From DASQZK01 sp963771005 (GTDB taxonomy: Bacteria > Bacteroidota > Bacteroidia > Bacteroidales > GCA-2748055): a DNA stretch of 64,000 nucleotides. The stretch lies in NCBI GenBank assembly GCA_963771005.1, contig CAVYRO010000003.1, positions 186,001 to 250,000 on the forward strand, in the 5' to 3' direction. Within the stretch, counting starts at the first letter, position 1. Every line of letters begins with the position of its first letter. Position numbers and translations under genes: made by a program. Below the pieces are notes generated by a model, which had not been told where the DNA came from, made no database searches, and saw nothing but the letters and a program-made list of their open reading frames with translations. Of this stretch, positions 43,037-53,188 are shown piece after piece.

Positions 43037-45304
43037 ATGCAAAAGGGTAAGCTAAATTTCATCTTATTTTTTGGTGGTCTGCTCTTTTTATGCGGCTGTG
43101 AAAATTATCTGGATTCACCCGTATATCAAAGACCTTCACAGCTTGAAGGTAAGCTATTCACCCAATTGAATAAACAGGAGAATGTATCCATTTTTATAAA
43201 CTGTCTAACAATTACGGGTTTAAGCGAGCAAATTGAAAAAACCGGGTATTACACTGTTTTTGCACCAACCGATGATGCATTCAAGCAATTCTTTGATGAT
43301 CACCCGGAATATTCCGGTTCGGTTGAAAATATCCCGGTTGAGGAGTTAAACAGGATTGTCCGCTTTCATGTATTGTTGAACGGATGGACAAAAACACAAC
43401 TCCGGACACTGGATTATCAGGGCTGGATTAATCCAAATGACAAATACTATAATGTTCCCAGAGGTTACAAAAGACAAACATGGTTAAAAGATCCCAATAA
43501 AAAATTATGGGTGACCTTTGAAAAAGGGGAATATACGATTGTGGAACCGGGGCAAAGTGATAATTACCGTACTGTTCTAACCGATTCACGGAAGTATATT
43601 CCACTCTACTATAAGGAGTACATGGATTATTATGGCTATAATACTGAGGATTACAATTATTATTTCAAGAGGGCATTCGAGGGTGGGGATAATATATATT
43701 TTGCCAACGGTAAAATAATCTCTGATGCAATACCAGCAGAAAATGGATTTATTTATATAATAGATCAGGTAGTTCCTCCTATGGAGAATTTGGAGACTCA
43801 ATTATTGAAAAAGGGAGAAAATGATTACTCGCTTTTTCTGAAAATGATATATAAATTTATACAATTCAATCCTGATCTGGAAGAAACTTTTAATCAATTA
43901 GGGGCCAACCAGGGACTGGAAGTTGATACATTATACAGAATAAGCTATCCTGAACTTCTGGTAAATATTACAAACGAAATTGCCGGACGCTCGGTTAATT
44001 ACAATATAAGGGAAAATAATACCATTATCGCTCCTACTAATGCTGCGCTCCAGCAGCTCTTTGACGAAGTGGTGACATCTAAGAGCGGATATCCCCATTG
44101 GCCAAATAGTAATGTAATCCCTGAATTTATTAATGCCATCATCCTGAATGCGTATATGTCGGATAAAGCAAATTATAAATCAGACCTTAAAAGCGGGTTT
44201 TTGAATGGCTCGCTCGACTCCATTACGATAGATGAAGGAAGTATTCTTGAAAAAAAATATTGCAGCAATGGTGTTTTTATAGGAGTTAACGAGCCAATTA
44301 TCCCGAGAGCATTTACGAGCGTTGCCGCACCCATTTATTTAAGACCGGAATATTCTGATTTTATGTACGCAATGCAGGCTGCGAACATACTACCGGCTTT
44401 AAAAAGCAGGGACAAGAATTATGAGTATTTTATATTGTCTGATGCATCCTTGTCAATGGATTCCTCTTTGGAGATCGAGTTCAGGGATGCAGAAGGGAAA
44501 ACATACAATGTAAACAGGTATTCAAGGGTCTCGAGTTCCAGGCCCAGGAGCACGATGTCAAATCTGGATCTGACAAGATTGTTGCTGAATCAGGTGGTGA
44601 TAGGTAAACCTCCCGGTATTAGCAATAAAGAATTTATGCAGAACCTGGCCGGAAATTATATTATATATGATCATGGCAATAATGAAGTGAGAGGAGCTCA
44701 ACCTTCTGTTTATGGTTATAGAGGAGATTCTTTAATTTACATACATCCCCAGCTCATCAATTACCCGACAGATAATGGTTCCACATACGAGACCAAAGCC
44801 TGGTTCCGGGGACCGGAAACTGAGATTTATAATTTACTTTCCAAGTATGGCAGGTTTATGACCTTGCTGGATAAGACCGGCCTGGCCAGTAAAAAAGAAT
44901 TTAAAATGAAACTTACAAATCCCGGGGAGTTTTATACCGTGTTTGCTCCTTCGGATTCTGCACTGGATGCAATTGGAGCAGACACCATTAATAATGATCG
45001 CTTAAAAGAAATTTTGAAAAAACATTTCATAAGGGGTCAAATCCTTTTTACAGACATGAGTACTTTCAGCGGTAATTATACTACGATGAGTAACAGCCGG
45101 TACATGTTACGGATCATAAAACAACCTGATAAAATAATTATTCTGGATAATGATAATAATACATATGTTGAAATAAATGAAGATCCTATTAAAACTAATA
45201 TTATTATAGGTTATGATACAAATCCTTCGGGTGCTAGCCTGTCCGAATATGATTTTGTATCTACAGGTGTCATCCATGAAATTGATAAAGTTTTAGATTT
45301 ATAG
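43037..45304 (+). CDS. multi-FAS1 (fasciclin) lipoprotein, first gene of the uptake operon
   Basis: A 755-residue lipoprotein (Cys21 in LFLCGC). Three or more fasciclin-type repeats are visible, with the H1-like motifs YYTVFAPTDDAFKQF (~75), NTIIAPTNAALQQLFDE (~335) and FYTVFAPSDSALDAIG (~635), each followed by an H-rich second motif (IVRFHVLL, LKKHFIRG). FAS1 domains mediate adhesion or protein-protein contacts; in this place it probably sits on the outer membrane next to SusCD as an accessory or glycan-binding protein. The SusC gene starts 17 bases after its stop. Confidence 0.85.
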   Translation: MQKGKLNFILFFGGLLFLCGCENYLDSPVYQRPSQLEGKLFTQLNKQENVSIFINCLTITGLSEQIEKTGYYTVFAPTDDAFKQFFDDHPEYSGSVENIPVEELNRIVRFHVLLNGWTKTQLRTLDYQGWINPNDKYYNVPRGYKRQTWLKDPNKKLWVTFEKGEYTIVEPGQSDNYRTVLTDSRKYIPLYYKEYMDYYGYNTEDYNYYFKRAFEGGDNIYFANGKIISDAIPAENGFIYIIDQVVPPMENLETQLLKKGENDYSLFLKMIYKFIQFNPDLEETFNQLGANQGLEVDTLYRISYPELLVNITNEIAGRSVNYNIRENNTIIAPTNAALQQLFDEVVTSKSGYPHWPNSNVIPEFINAIILNAYMSDKANYKSDLKSGFLNGSLDSITIDEGSILEKKYCSNGVFIGVNEPIIPRAFTSVAAPIYLRPEYSDFMYAMQAANILPALKSRDKNYEYFILSDASLSMDSSLEIEFRDAEGKTYNVNRYSRVSSSRPRSTMSNLDLTRLLLNQVVIGKPPGISNKEFMQNLAGNYIIYDHGNNEVRGAQPSVYGYRGDSLIYIHPQLINYPTDNGSTYETKAWFRGPETEIYNLLSKYGRFMTLLDKTGLASKKEFKMKLTNPGEFYTVFAPSDSALDAIGADTINNDRLKEILKKHFIRGQILFTDMSTFSGNYTTMSNSRYMLRIIKQPDKIIILDNDNNTYVEINEDPIKTNIIIGYDTNPSGASLSEYDFVSTGVIHEIDKVLDL

Positions 45305-45321
45305 CTGGAACCATTTTATTT

Positions 45322-48300
45322 ATGAAAAAGTTTATTTTCCTTTTGGCCATAATTTTATTGTTTCTGGACATAGATGTGCAGGCCCAGAAATCTATTATTC
45401 GTGGTAAAGTCACAGAAAAAGCAACAGGTAATATACTCCCGTTTGTTACCATTGCGGAAATGGATAAAGAATCAAGGGTAGTCAGGGGTACTGTAACAGA
45501 TATAAATGGCAATTATACGATTGAGGTCAAAGATAAAAATGAACAACTTGTCGTTAGTTTTATCGGTTATAAAACTCTAAAAGTTGATATAAATAACAGG
45601 AGCACAATAGATTTTATATTAGAAACCGAAGCGGTTGATATTGAAGAAATAGTAGTTGTTGGTACCCGTACTACCAGCGATCCGTTGAGCAATATTGCAG
45701 AAAGGGACCGGACCACTTCAACGGCAAAGATTGATATGAGTGAATTGCTGTCAACGGGTGCTGTTTCTGCCGATGATGCCATGCAAGGTCAACTTAGTGG
45801 CGTGGATATCATATCAAGCGGAAACCCAGGCAGTGGAGCAAATATCGTGATCAGGGGTATGGGTACTCTGGGTAATTCGACTCCCCTGATCGTGGTGGAT
45901 GGTATCCCTCAGGATGTAAAAGGTGCCTCGGACTTCGATTTTACGACAGCCGACCAGGAGGGTATTGGTTCGCTGGTCAGCATTTCACCTCAGGACATTA
46001 AATCAATAGAGGTATTGAAGGATGCCGGATCCGTTGCAGTTTGGGGTTCACAGGGAGCAAATGGCGTACTGCTCATTGAAACTTTACGGGGAACCAAAGG
46101 AAGGACGCGGTTTAGCTATCAAAATAAAACTTCATTTTCCAAAGCGCCGCCCGATCTTCCGTTGTTAAATGGAGATGAATACATTATGCTTCAACTGGAA
46201 GAATTACATGCTCCGACAGGTCTGTTCAATATCCCTCCGGAATTGAGCGGTGACCCAACTATCCTGGGTATCAATTACTATAACTATATTCAGAATACAG
46301 ACTGGCTGAGTTACTTAACCCAGACAGGGATCATCCAGGATCATTATTTTAAAATCAGCGGGGGAGGACAGAGGACAAGCTTTTTTAGTTCAATCAATCT
46401 TGTGGATGAATCGGGAACAACGATTAATACGGGGCTAAAAAGGATCACATCCCGAACCAATGTTGATTACCGTGTTTCGAATAAACTAAGTTTTTCCAGC
46501 AATTTCTCTTATTCAGGTAATACCAAAAGTGATAATTATCCTTATAGAAGCAATGAAACCGTCAGGGATATGGCTATAAGGAAGGCTCCCAATATGAGCA
46601 TCTGGGAACTTGATGAAAATGGGAATAAAACAGGGGAATACTTTACTCCTATTACATCATACCAGGGCTCGGGATCACTTTATTACAATCCGGTTGCCAT
46701 GTCTGAATTGGGTAAAAACGATACGGAGGAGAATACTATCGAAACCTCGTTCTTTTTGAAATATAATATCTTACCCTGGTTAAATTTTCAGGAGGTAATT
46801 TCATTTACGTATCTGAATTCCAAAATGAAAAAGTTTTTGCCCTACAATGCAATTGGTGAAGACTGGTTATATAGCATGAAAAATTTTGTAAACGAAATTA
46901 ACAGATCTACCTCAAGACTTTTAACCCGCTCCCAAATATTTATCAATCCCAGGCTTAAAGGCAATCATTCTGTATCTTCAGCGGTGATGTGGGAAACCAA
47001 GGAAGAAAATTCCTATTTTATCTCATTGGCAAATTCCCAGTCACCATCTACCCTGATCGCAGATCCCTCAGCAGGTTCTGTACTTACATGGGTGAATTCA
47101 GGACAAACCGTTGTTAAATCAATAGGAGCCCTGGCCCAGGTATTTTATAAGTACAAGGATAAATATTTACTCACGGGAAATCTCAGATTGGACGGAAATT
47201 CAAAATTTGGACTAAACAGCCGCTATGGATTATTTCCCAGTATTTCTGCCGGATGGCGTTTTTCAACCGAACCCTGGGCTAAAAATATAGACTTTCTGGG
47301 TGAATCAAAGCTCAGGTTTAGCTGGGGTATCTCCGGAAATGACCGGAGTGATCCCAATGGTCTTCAGGCTTATGACCGGCATTCCGCATATGGACTCACT
47401 GGGAGTTCTCAGAATGCTTATATTGATAATGCCCTGATATTACCCTTAAGGATCCAGCTGGACCAGTTAAGATGGGAAAAAATTACGCAGTGGAATACCG
47501 GGATCGATCTGATTCTTTTTAAGCGGGCAACCTTCATTTTTGATGTTTACAATAAGGTTACATCTGATATATTATGGAAGAATTATAATATTCCCAGTTC
47601 ATCAGGCTACCCGACTCTCTTATGGATAAATGGTGGAAAACTGAACAATAAGGGGTGGGAGCTATCACTGGACTATCAATTAATTAAAAAGGAAAATCTT
47701 TCATTACGGTTAAGAACCAACTTTTCCAGGAATGTAAACAGGTACCTTGAATTTCCGGATAATTTCAATAATGAGGTATCCACGAATCTTGGTGACAGCC
47801 AGTACCCGCGGAGAGCCGTCCTTAACCAGCCGGTTGGATCATTTTACGGATTGCAATTTTTGGGTGTCTGGCCCGATGATAACTCTGTACATGTATATGA
47901 TGAAAATGGAACGATCATTCAAGACCCTACTGGCAAAGATCTTCCGCTCACCTATCAGACAGGTTACATATTTCAGGGTGGAGATGCGAAATATGAAGAT
48001 TTAAATCACGATGGTGTTATAGATTTAAATGATGTCGTTTATCTCGGGAATGCAAATCCTCGCTTTGAAGGTGGATTTGGTACTATTGCAAGAATTCACA
48101 GGAGTTTAAACATAAGTATAATGTTTCATGCCCGGCTCGACTATTCAATTGTGAATCTGGTTGCATCCCAAACACAGGGTATGAACAATTACAACAATCA
48201 GAGTAAAGCTGTTTTGAGAAGGTGGAGAAAGCCGGGCGATAATTATGATGGAATATTGCCAAGGGCATATTTTGCTAATCCGGTAAATAATCTGGGATCG

Positions 48301-48561
48301 GACAGGTATGTTGAAGATGGCTCCTATTTAAGGTTAAATAATATTTCCGTGTCCTATGATTTACCTAAAAAGATTTGTGAAAAATTGCATACAGATCAGA
48401 TCAATACCGGTATCACGATCCGTAAGCTTTATACCTGGACTAATTATACAGGACAGGATCCGGAGATCTCTCCATCAAATGATCCCTTTTTCCTGGGAGC
48501 AGACACTGGCAAAACTCCTGTTCCAATGAGAATCACATATAGTTTAATCGTAAATTTTTAA
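45322..48561 (+). CDS. SusC/RagA-family TonB-dependent outer-membrane transporter 1
   Basis: A 1079-residue protein with signal peptide (1-22), a carboxypeptidase-regulatory-like domain (~25-105), a TonB-box-like EEIVVVGTR (108-116), plug domain (~120-240) with the SusC hallmarks IVIRGMGTLGNSTPLIVVDG and SIEVLKDAGSVAVWGSQGANGVLLIET, and a C-terminal beta barrel. No N-terminal STN signalling domain is present, so it does not itself signal to an anti-sigma factor. It imports oligosaccharides together with the SusD lid encoded 7 bases downstream. Confidence 0.96.
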   Translation: MKKFIFLLAIILLFLDIDVQAQKSIIRGKVTEKATGNILPFVTIAEMDKESRVVRGTVTDINGNYTIEVKDKNEQLVVSFIGYKTLKVDINNRSTIDFILETEAVDIEEIVVVGTRTTSDPLSNIAERDRTTSTAKIDMSELLSTGAVSADDAMQGQLSGVDIISSGNPGSGANIVIRGMGTLGNSTPLIVVDGIPQDVKGASDFDFTTADQEGIGSLVSISPQDIKSIEVLKDAGSVAVWGSQGANGVLLIETLRGTKGRTRFSYQNKTSFSKAPPDLPLLNGDEYIMLQLEELHAPTGLFNIPPELSGDPTILGINYYNYIQNTDWLSYLTQTGIIQDHYFKISGGGQRTSFFSSINLVDESGTTINTGLKRITSRTNVDYRVSNKLSFSSNFSYSGNTKSDNYPYRSNETVRDMAIRKAPNMSIWELDENGNKTGEYFTPITSYQGSGSLYYNPVAMSELGKNDTEENTIETSFFLKYNILPWLNFQEVISFTYLNSKMKKFLPYNAIGEDWLYSMKNFVNEINRSTSRLLTRSQIFINPRLKGNHSVSSAVMWETKEENSYFISLANSQSPSTLIADPSAGSVLTWVNSGQTVVKSIGALAQVFYKYKDKYLLTGNLRLDGNSKFGLNSRYGLFPSISAGWRFSTEPWAKNIDFLGESKLRFSWGISGNDRSDPNGLQAYDRHSAYGLTGSSQNAYIDNALILPLRIQLDQLRWEKITQWNTGIDLILFKRATFIFDVYNKVTSDILWKNYNIPSSSGYPTLLWINGGKLNNKGWELSLDYQLIKKENLSLRLRTNFSRNVNRYLEFPDNFNNEVSTNLGDSQYPRRAVLNQPVGSFYGLQFLGVWPDDNSVHVYDENGTIIQDPTGKDLPLTYQTGYIFQGGDAKYEDLNHDGVIDLNDVVYLGNANPRFEGGFGTIARIHRSLNISIMFHARLDYSIVNLVASQTQGMNNYNNQSKAVLRRWRKPGDNYDGILPRAYFANPVNNLGSDRYVEDGSYLRLNNISVSYDLPKKICEKLHTDQINTGITIRKLYTWTNYTGQDPEISPSNDPFFLGADTGKTPVPMRITYSLIVNF

Positions 48562-48568
48562 TGTTTTT

Positions 48569-50032
48569 ATGATAAGGATCTGTAAAAATATAAAACTAAT
48601 CTTACTCTTGCTCATTTTCAGCTTTGCATCCTGTTCTGACTGGCTTGATGAACAACCTATTGATGAGTTGGTCCAGGATAATTTCTGGCGGACAAAGGAA
48701 GATGTGGAATCCGTTTTAATGTCGGCTTATGCTCAGTTTGCCCAGATGGATGACCTGCTTTTTTTATTTGGTGAGATCCGGGGAGATATGATTGAAATAA
48801 ACAGGCCAACTTCAGACCAGCGAAAGGTCGTGGAAGGAAACCTTGAACCCGATAATACTCTATGTAACTGGGCAAACTTCTATAAAATCATTAACTACTG
48901 CAATCTTGTTTTAGAATACAGTGAATTGGCGCAAACCAGAGATCGCACTTTTACGGATTACAATTTAAAGGTATTTAAAGCTGAAGCCTTATTCCTCCGG
49001 AGTTTGTCATACTTTTACCTGGTACGGATCTTTAAGGAAGTACCTTTTGTAACCCACTCAGCTAAAACTGACAACCAGAATTTTAACCTGCCTAAATCGG
49101 ATGAACAGACTATAATTGATGCAATTATAGTTGATCTGGAACAGGCAAAGCTCTTTGCTGCTGATGATTTTGAGAATGTGAAAAATAATATCGGTCGCGC
49201 AAGTAAATATGCAATTTATGCTTTACTTGCCGATGTGTATTTATGGAATTCTGAATATGATAAGAGTATTACATATTGTAATCTCATTATTGACAGCAAA
49301 AAGTATTTCATGATTCCGGGTTCTCAATGGTATAATAACTATTATCCGGGTAACAGCTTTGAAGCTATTTTTGAATTTCAGCACGACCAGGGATTGCAGC
49401 AATCCAATAACATTTACAGATTCACATATCTTGATCGCAGGTTTATCGCCAGCCAGTATACAAATGATCTGCTCTCTAAGCTGATCACCGGAGATATTAT
49501 CAGAAGCGAGGGCTCATACCGGGAGACGGATTTCATTATTTGGAAGTACGCCGGGACAATCGGAGATGGAAGGAGTTCAAGGCCAAGTTCAGAACAGAAT
49601 AGCTGTAACTGGATAGTTTACCGTTTGGCGGATATTTTACTTATGAAAGCTGAAGCATTGGGGCAACTGGACCGGTATGATGAAGCGGTATCATTAGTAA
49701 ATCAGGTACGCCAACGTGTATATTTAGGTGCGATTGAACCCTCTAAAACAAGAATTGGAGTAGAAGATTTTATTCTCGAGGAAAGAGCAAAGGAACTGGC
49801 TTTTGAGGGTAAAAGGTGGTTTGACCTGTTACGGATGGGCAGAAGAAATAATTATGAAAGAAAAGCAGAACTTATTGATAGGATAGTCCAATTTGTGCCT
49901 GCTTATCAACGTCCCGTTTACGTTGCTAAACTGTCTGACCCCTATGGGTGGTATTTCCCTATCTATTATAAGGAGATAGAAGCAAACAAGAATCTGGTTC
50001 AGAACCCTTACTATGCTTCATTTACATATTAA
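48569..50032 (+). CDS. SusD/RagB-family nutrient-binding lipoprotein 1
   Basis: A 487-residue lipoprotein (FASC, Cys22) with the SusD opening DWLDEQPIDELVQDNFW, helical TPR-like core (AEALFLRSLSYFYLVRIFKEVPFV, YALLADVYLWNSEYDKSI) and the C-terminal hallmarks YRLADILLMKAEAL and ERAKELAFEGKRWFDLLRMGR. It forms the lid over the SusC barrel encoded just upstream and binds glycan at the cell surface. The following FAS1 gene starts 11 bases after the stop, which ties it to the same transcript. Confidence 0.96.
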   Translation: MIRICKNIKLILLLLIFSFASCSDWLDEQPIDELVQDNFWRTKEDVESVLMSAYAQFAQMDDLLFLFGEIRGDMIEINRPTSDQRKVVEGNLEPDNTLCNWANFYKIINYCNLVLEYSELAQTRDRTFTDYNLKVFKAEALFLRSLSYFYLVRIFKEVPFVTHSAKTDNQNFNLPKSDEQTIIDAIIVDLEQAKLFAADDFENVKNNIGRASKYAIYALLADVYLWNSEYDKSITYCNLIIDSKKYFMIPGSQWYNNYYPGNSFEAIFEFQHDQGLQQSNNIYRFTYLDRRFIASQYTNDLLSKLITGDIIRSEGSYRETDFIIWKYAGTIGDGRSSRPSSEQNSCNWIVYRLADILLMKAEALGQLDRYDEAVSLVNQVRQRVYLGAIEPSKTRIGVEDFILEERAKELAFEGKRWFDLLRMGRRNNYERKAELIDRIVQFVPAYQRPVYVAKLSDPYGWYFPIYYKEIEANKNLVQNPYYASFTY

Positions 50033-50043
50033 TAAAAAAGTGT

Positions 50044-51612
50044 ATGTCAATATTTCTGAAAATAGCGGGCTTATTCATGATATTATCATCCATTTTATTT
50101 CTTCAGGGATGTAAGGATGAAATTGATAATTCATTTGTTATCGATACCGAGTTATCAATTCGCGATTATATACAACAAAATGAGGAAAGATTTTCTGTTT
50201 TCTCCAGGATAATAGAAGAATCCGGATTATCATCTGCATATAATGCCTATAATCCCACGGGGAATAATTATACCCTATTTCTGCCAACGGATTCCGCTTT
50301 CCAGAACTATGTTGCATCCTCCAGTAAATACAATTCTGTTGACGAGCTTATTCAGGATACCTCATTTTGTAAGTTAATCGGACTTTTTCATTTGGTAAAC
50401 AGTGAGTTTACAACCAATGATTTTACAAACAGTGCTTTGAAAGATTCAACAATGACAGGCGATTATCTTACGATTCAGTTTAAAGTGGGTAATAATACGA
50501 ATGTTGTGTATGAGGTGAATAATGCGGCAGAAATCATTGAACCCAATATTGAATCGGTCAATGGCATTATCCAGGTTATTGACGGCGTGCTTCAGCCTAT
50601 AAATTTTTCTTCTTATGAATGGTTGAAAGACCATAGTCAATTTAAGATCTTTTCGGAATTACTTGAACGAACAGATCTCATCAGTCAGATGGGATTAACC
50701 CGGTTAAATATAAATGGTCAGATCGTAAAGAACAGGTTTACCGTTTTGGCGGAACCGGACTCAGTATTCAATAAAAGAGGCATTCAGTCTTTCAATGACC
50801 TCGCACTCAGATTTGGAAGTACATCAACAGCTTTCTCAGATACTTCGAATAGCCTGTATAAATTTGCAGCATATCACCTGCTTGAAAGCAGTTATTTTCT
50901 GGACCAGTTATCGATTGGGGTATTTAATACTTTTACGGACTATCCGGTAAGTGTTGTCGTTGATTTTGATATAAAAATAAATAAAGGATTTAAGATCATT
51001 GAAAACATCATTTCCGGTATTGATACAAGTGTTTTGGACTATGTTCCGATTCTCTATGAAGTCAGCAATAATTCTACCTTAAATGGTCCTATACATGTAA
51101 TTTCTGAAATATTGGAACTGTTTAATCCGCCAAGAAGCAACTATTATTATTTTTTCTATAATGAACCTATAATTAATTCTTTACAGTCTACACCCGGACA
51201 GTATCAATATGAGAAACCTGAGCAGCTGGAAGTTCTTGATTGGGGAGGGGCTAAAGACGGGTTATGGTATATAAAAAGTTCCTCGACTTCTGAATTGGCC
51301 AATAATCAGGATTATCTTAATATCGAAGGAAATTTTTGGCTTGAGTATGTGACTCCGGAAATAAGACCCGGAAGTTACAATATAACGATCCGGGCCGGGG
51401 TAAATAATTCCAAATATGCGGTAATTCAGGTAATCGTGGATGGCTTACGATTAGGTTATCCGATAAACCTCAGATCGATTGGTACGTCTTCCTATGCTTC
51501 AGTTACATTCGGTCCGGTCGAATTCTTAGGGAATTCCGAACATACGGTAAGAATAGAATCTGTTATTCCGGGAATTTTCAACTGGGATTATGTAGCATTT
51601 CTTCCGGTTTAA
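50044..51612 (+). CDS. FAS1 lipoprotein with C-terminal galactose-binding-like domain
   Basis: A 522-residue lipoprotein (LFLQGC, Cys23). First FAS1 domain ~35-185 with NYTLFLPTDSAFQNYV and IGLFHLVNSEFT; second ~190-360 with FTVLAEPDSVFNKRG and FAAYHLLES. Residues ~395-522 form a beta-rich module (GNFWLEYVTPEI, GSYNITIRAG, VIVDGLRLG, HTVRIESVIPG, WDYVAFLPV) like a galactose-binding or CBM-type domain. The combination suggests a surface glycan-binding accessory protein for the SusCD complexes. The downstream gene has the same layout. Confidence 0.82.
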   Translation: MSIFLKIAGLFMILSSILFLQGCKDEIDNSFVIDTELSIRDYIQQNEERFSVFSRIIEESGLSSAYNAYNPTGNNYTLFLPTDSAFQNYVASSSKYNSVDELIQDTSFCKLIGLFHLVNSEFTTNDFTNSALKDSTMTGDYLTIQFKVGNNTNVVYEVNNAAEIIEPNIESVNGIIQVIDGVLQPINFSSYEWLKDHSQFKIFSELLERTDLISQMGLTRLNINGQIVKNRFTVLAEPDSVFNKRGIQSFNDLALRFGSTSTAFSDTSNSLYKFAAYHLLESSYFLDQLSIGVFNTFTDYPVSVVVDFDIKINKGFKIIENIISGIDTSVLDYVPILYEVSNNSTLNGPIHVISEILELFNPPRSNYYYFFYNEPIINSLQSTPGQYQYEKPEQLEVLDWGGAKDGLWYIKSSSTSELANNQDYLNIEGNFWLEYVTPEIRPGSYNITIRAGVNNSKYAVIQVIVDGLRLGYPINLRSIGTSSYASVTFGPVEFLGNSEHTVRIESVIPGIFNWDYVAFLPV

Positions 51613-51650
51613 ATGAGAAGACTTAAACGTTTTAGATTAATTTTTAACTA

Positions 51651-53171
51651 ATGTGCGATAAATTGAGCTTACGGTGTCACATAAAGTTTATTGTTGCAGT
51701 TACTGCTTCTTTACTGATAATGTCTTCCTGTAAACAGAACTGGGATAATTACTATGAAGTCCCGGCCAGTTCGAATAGAAAAATGTGGGAGGTCATAAAA
51801 GAAAATCCCGACTATTCAATATTTGTCGGGTTTATGCAAGAAACTCACCTGGATTCTATATTTGGAAAAGATCAGTCTTATACTTTGTTTATCCCCAATA
51901 ATACAAGTTTCCAGAATTTCAGTCCGGGAAATTTACCTATGGACAGAGTTTTAGGTTATCATATATTAAAAACGGTTTTAATTCCTTCAAGTATTAACGG
52001 GAGTAGAAAAATTCAGACCTTTTTCGATAAATATGCCCTGGTTGAAGAATATAATAATGCGTATTATTTTGATGGTAATTTAATAACAAATCCAAGCAGC
52101 CTTTATAAGGATGGAATGTTTTATGAAATGTCTGTTGTAATCACTCCAAAACCTACCTTATATGAATATATGAAATTTTACGTTCCTGTTTTCCAGAACT
52201 ACGTGGATGGGCAGGATTCTATCGGATTTGATCCCTTTTCAAGTTTCCCAATTGGCTTTGATCCGGACGGTAATACTGTGTACGATTCGGTTTTTACCCG
52301 GGTAAATCTGTTTGAGCGCGATTATTATCCCGTTACACAGGAGTCAAGGGATAAATCTGCCACTTTTTTGCTCTTTACCCAGGAACAATATGATAATGCC
52401 CTGGATGAAATGGCTCTTAACCTCGGAGGCCGGTTTACCGATCGGAATGACATTCCCCTTAACTGGCAAAATGCAGTTCTTATCCCGTATTTTATCAAAT
52501 ATGGCATATTTAATGATGCTTTACAATATTCAGATTTCAATAAACCCTCGCTCAGAAATATTCGGGGGAATGATGTAAAAATCAATTTTGCCAATATTGA
52601 TCCGGAATCGAGATATATCTGCAGCAATGGCATTGTATTTAATTATAAAACCATGGTTGTTCCCCCGGTTCTCTATCGGGATACGCTGAGACTTGAGGGC
52701 GAAGACCTGGTAACAGTACCTGTTGGTTCCGAAGGATATGTCTGGAAAGAGGATGTAATCGCATCCGATTATTCAAAAACGCCGACTGTCTTAACGGCAA
52801 CGGAAGCTTCAAACGGGAAATATCTGACAGTTGAGTTACCCAGAAATTCTACAGTATTATATTCCCTGGATTTTATATTTAAGAATGTATTTCCCTCAAG
52901 GTACCAGTTTATCTACAGGGCAAAGGCCCGTCCGTCCGGGCTGATTAAATTTTATGTCAATGATGTTTTTCTCGGTTCAATCGATAACAGTAAGTTTAAT
53001 AAAGCTGTCGATGGTAATCCTTCCGTGGCAGAATTCAATTTTAAGGCCTTCTTCGTTGAAAATCATACGGAATACGGTGATGTAAAAATCAGAGTTGAAT
53101 ATACGGGACCCGGATTGCTTTCTAATAATGGAATTTGCATTGATTACATCGGTTTGATTCCTGTTAAATAG
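51651..53171 (+). CDS. FAS1-type lipoprotein with C-terminal galactose-binding-like domain
   Basis: A 506-residue lipoprotein (IMSSC, Cys27). A FAS1 domain at ~35-165 has SYTLFIPNNTSFQNF and VLGYHILKTVL; a second, more divergent one (~170-350) has ATFLLFTQEQYDNALDEM. The last ~150 residues (from EGEDLVTVPVG) are beta-rich with YQFIYRAKARPSGLIKFYVND and end YIGLIPVK, parallel to the end of the preceding protein. It is probably a paralogue of that gene. The next SusC begins 17 bases after the stop. Confidence 0.8.
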   Translation: MCDKLSLRCHIKFIVAVTASLLIMSSCKQNWDNYYEVPASSNRKMWEVIKENPDYSIFVGFMQETHLDSIFGKDQSYTLFIPNNTSFQNFSPGNLPMDRVLGYHILKTVLIPSSINGSRKIQTFFDKYALVEEYNNAYYFDGNLITNPSSLYKDGMFYEMSVVITPKPTLYEYMKFYVPVFQNYVDGQDSIGFDPFSSFPIGFDPDGNTVYDSVFTRVNLFERDYYPVTQESRDKSATFLLFTQEQYDNALDEMALNLGGRFTDRNDIPLNWQNAVLIPYFIKYGIFNDALQYSDFNKPSLRNIRGNDVKINFANIDPESRYICSNGIVFNYKTMVVPPVLYRDTLRLEGEDLVTVPVGSEGYVWKEDVIASDYSKTPTVLTATEASNGKYLTVELPRNSTVLYSLDFIFKNVFPSRYQFIYRAKARPSGLIKFYVNDVFLGSIDNSKFNKAVDGNPSVAEFNFKAFFVENHTEYGDVKIRVEYTGPGLLSNNGICIDYIGLIPVK

Positions 53172-53188
53172 TTTCTAATTTGAATGAA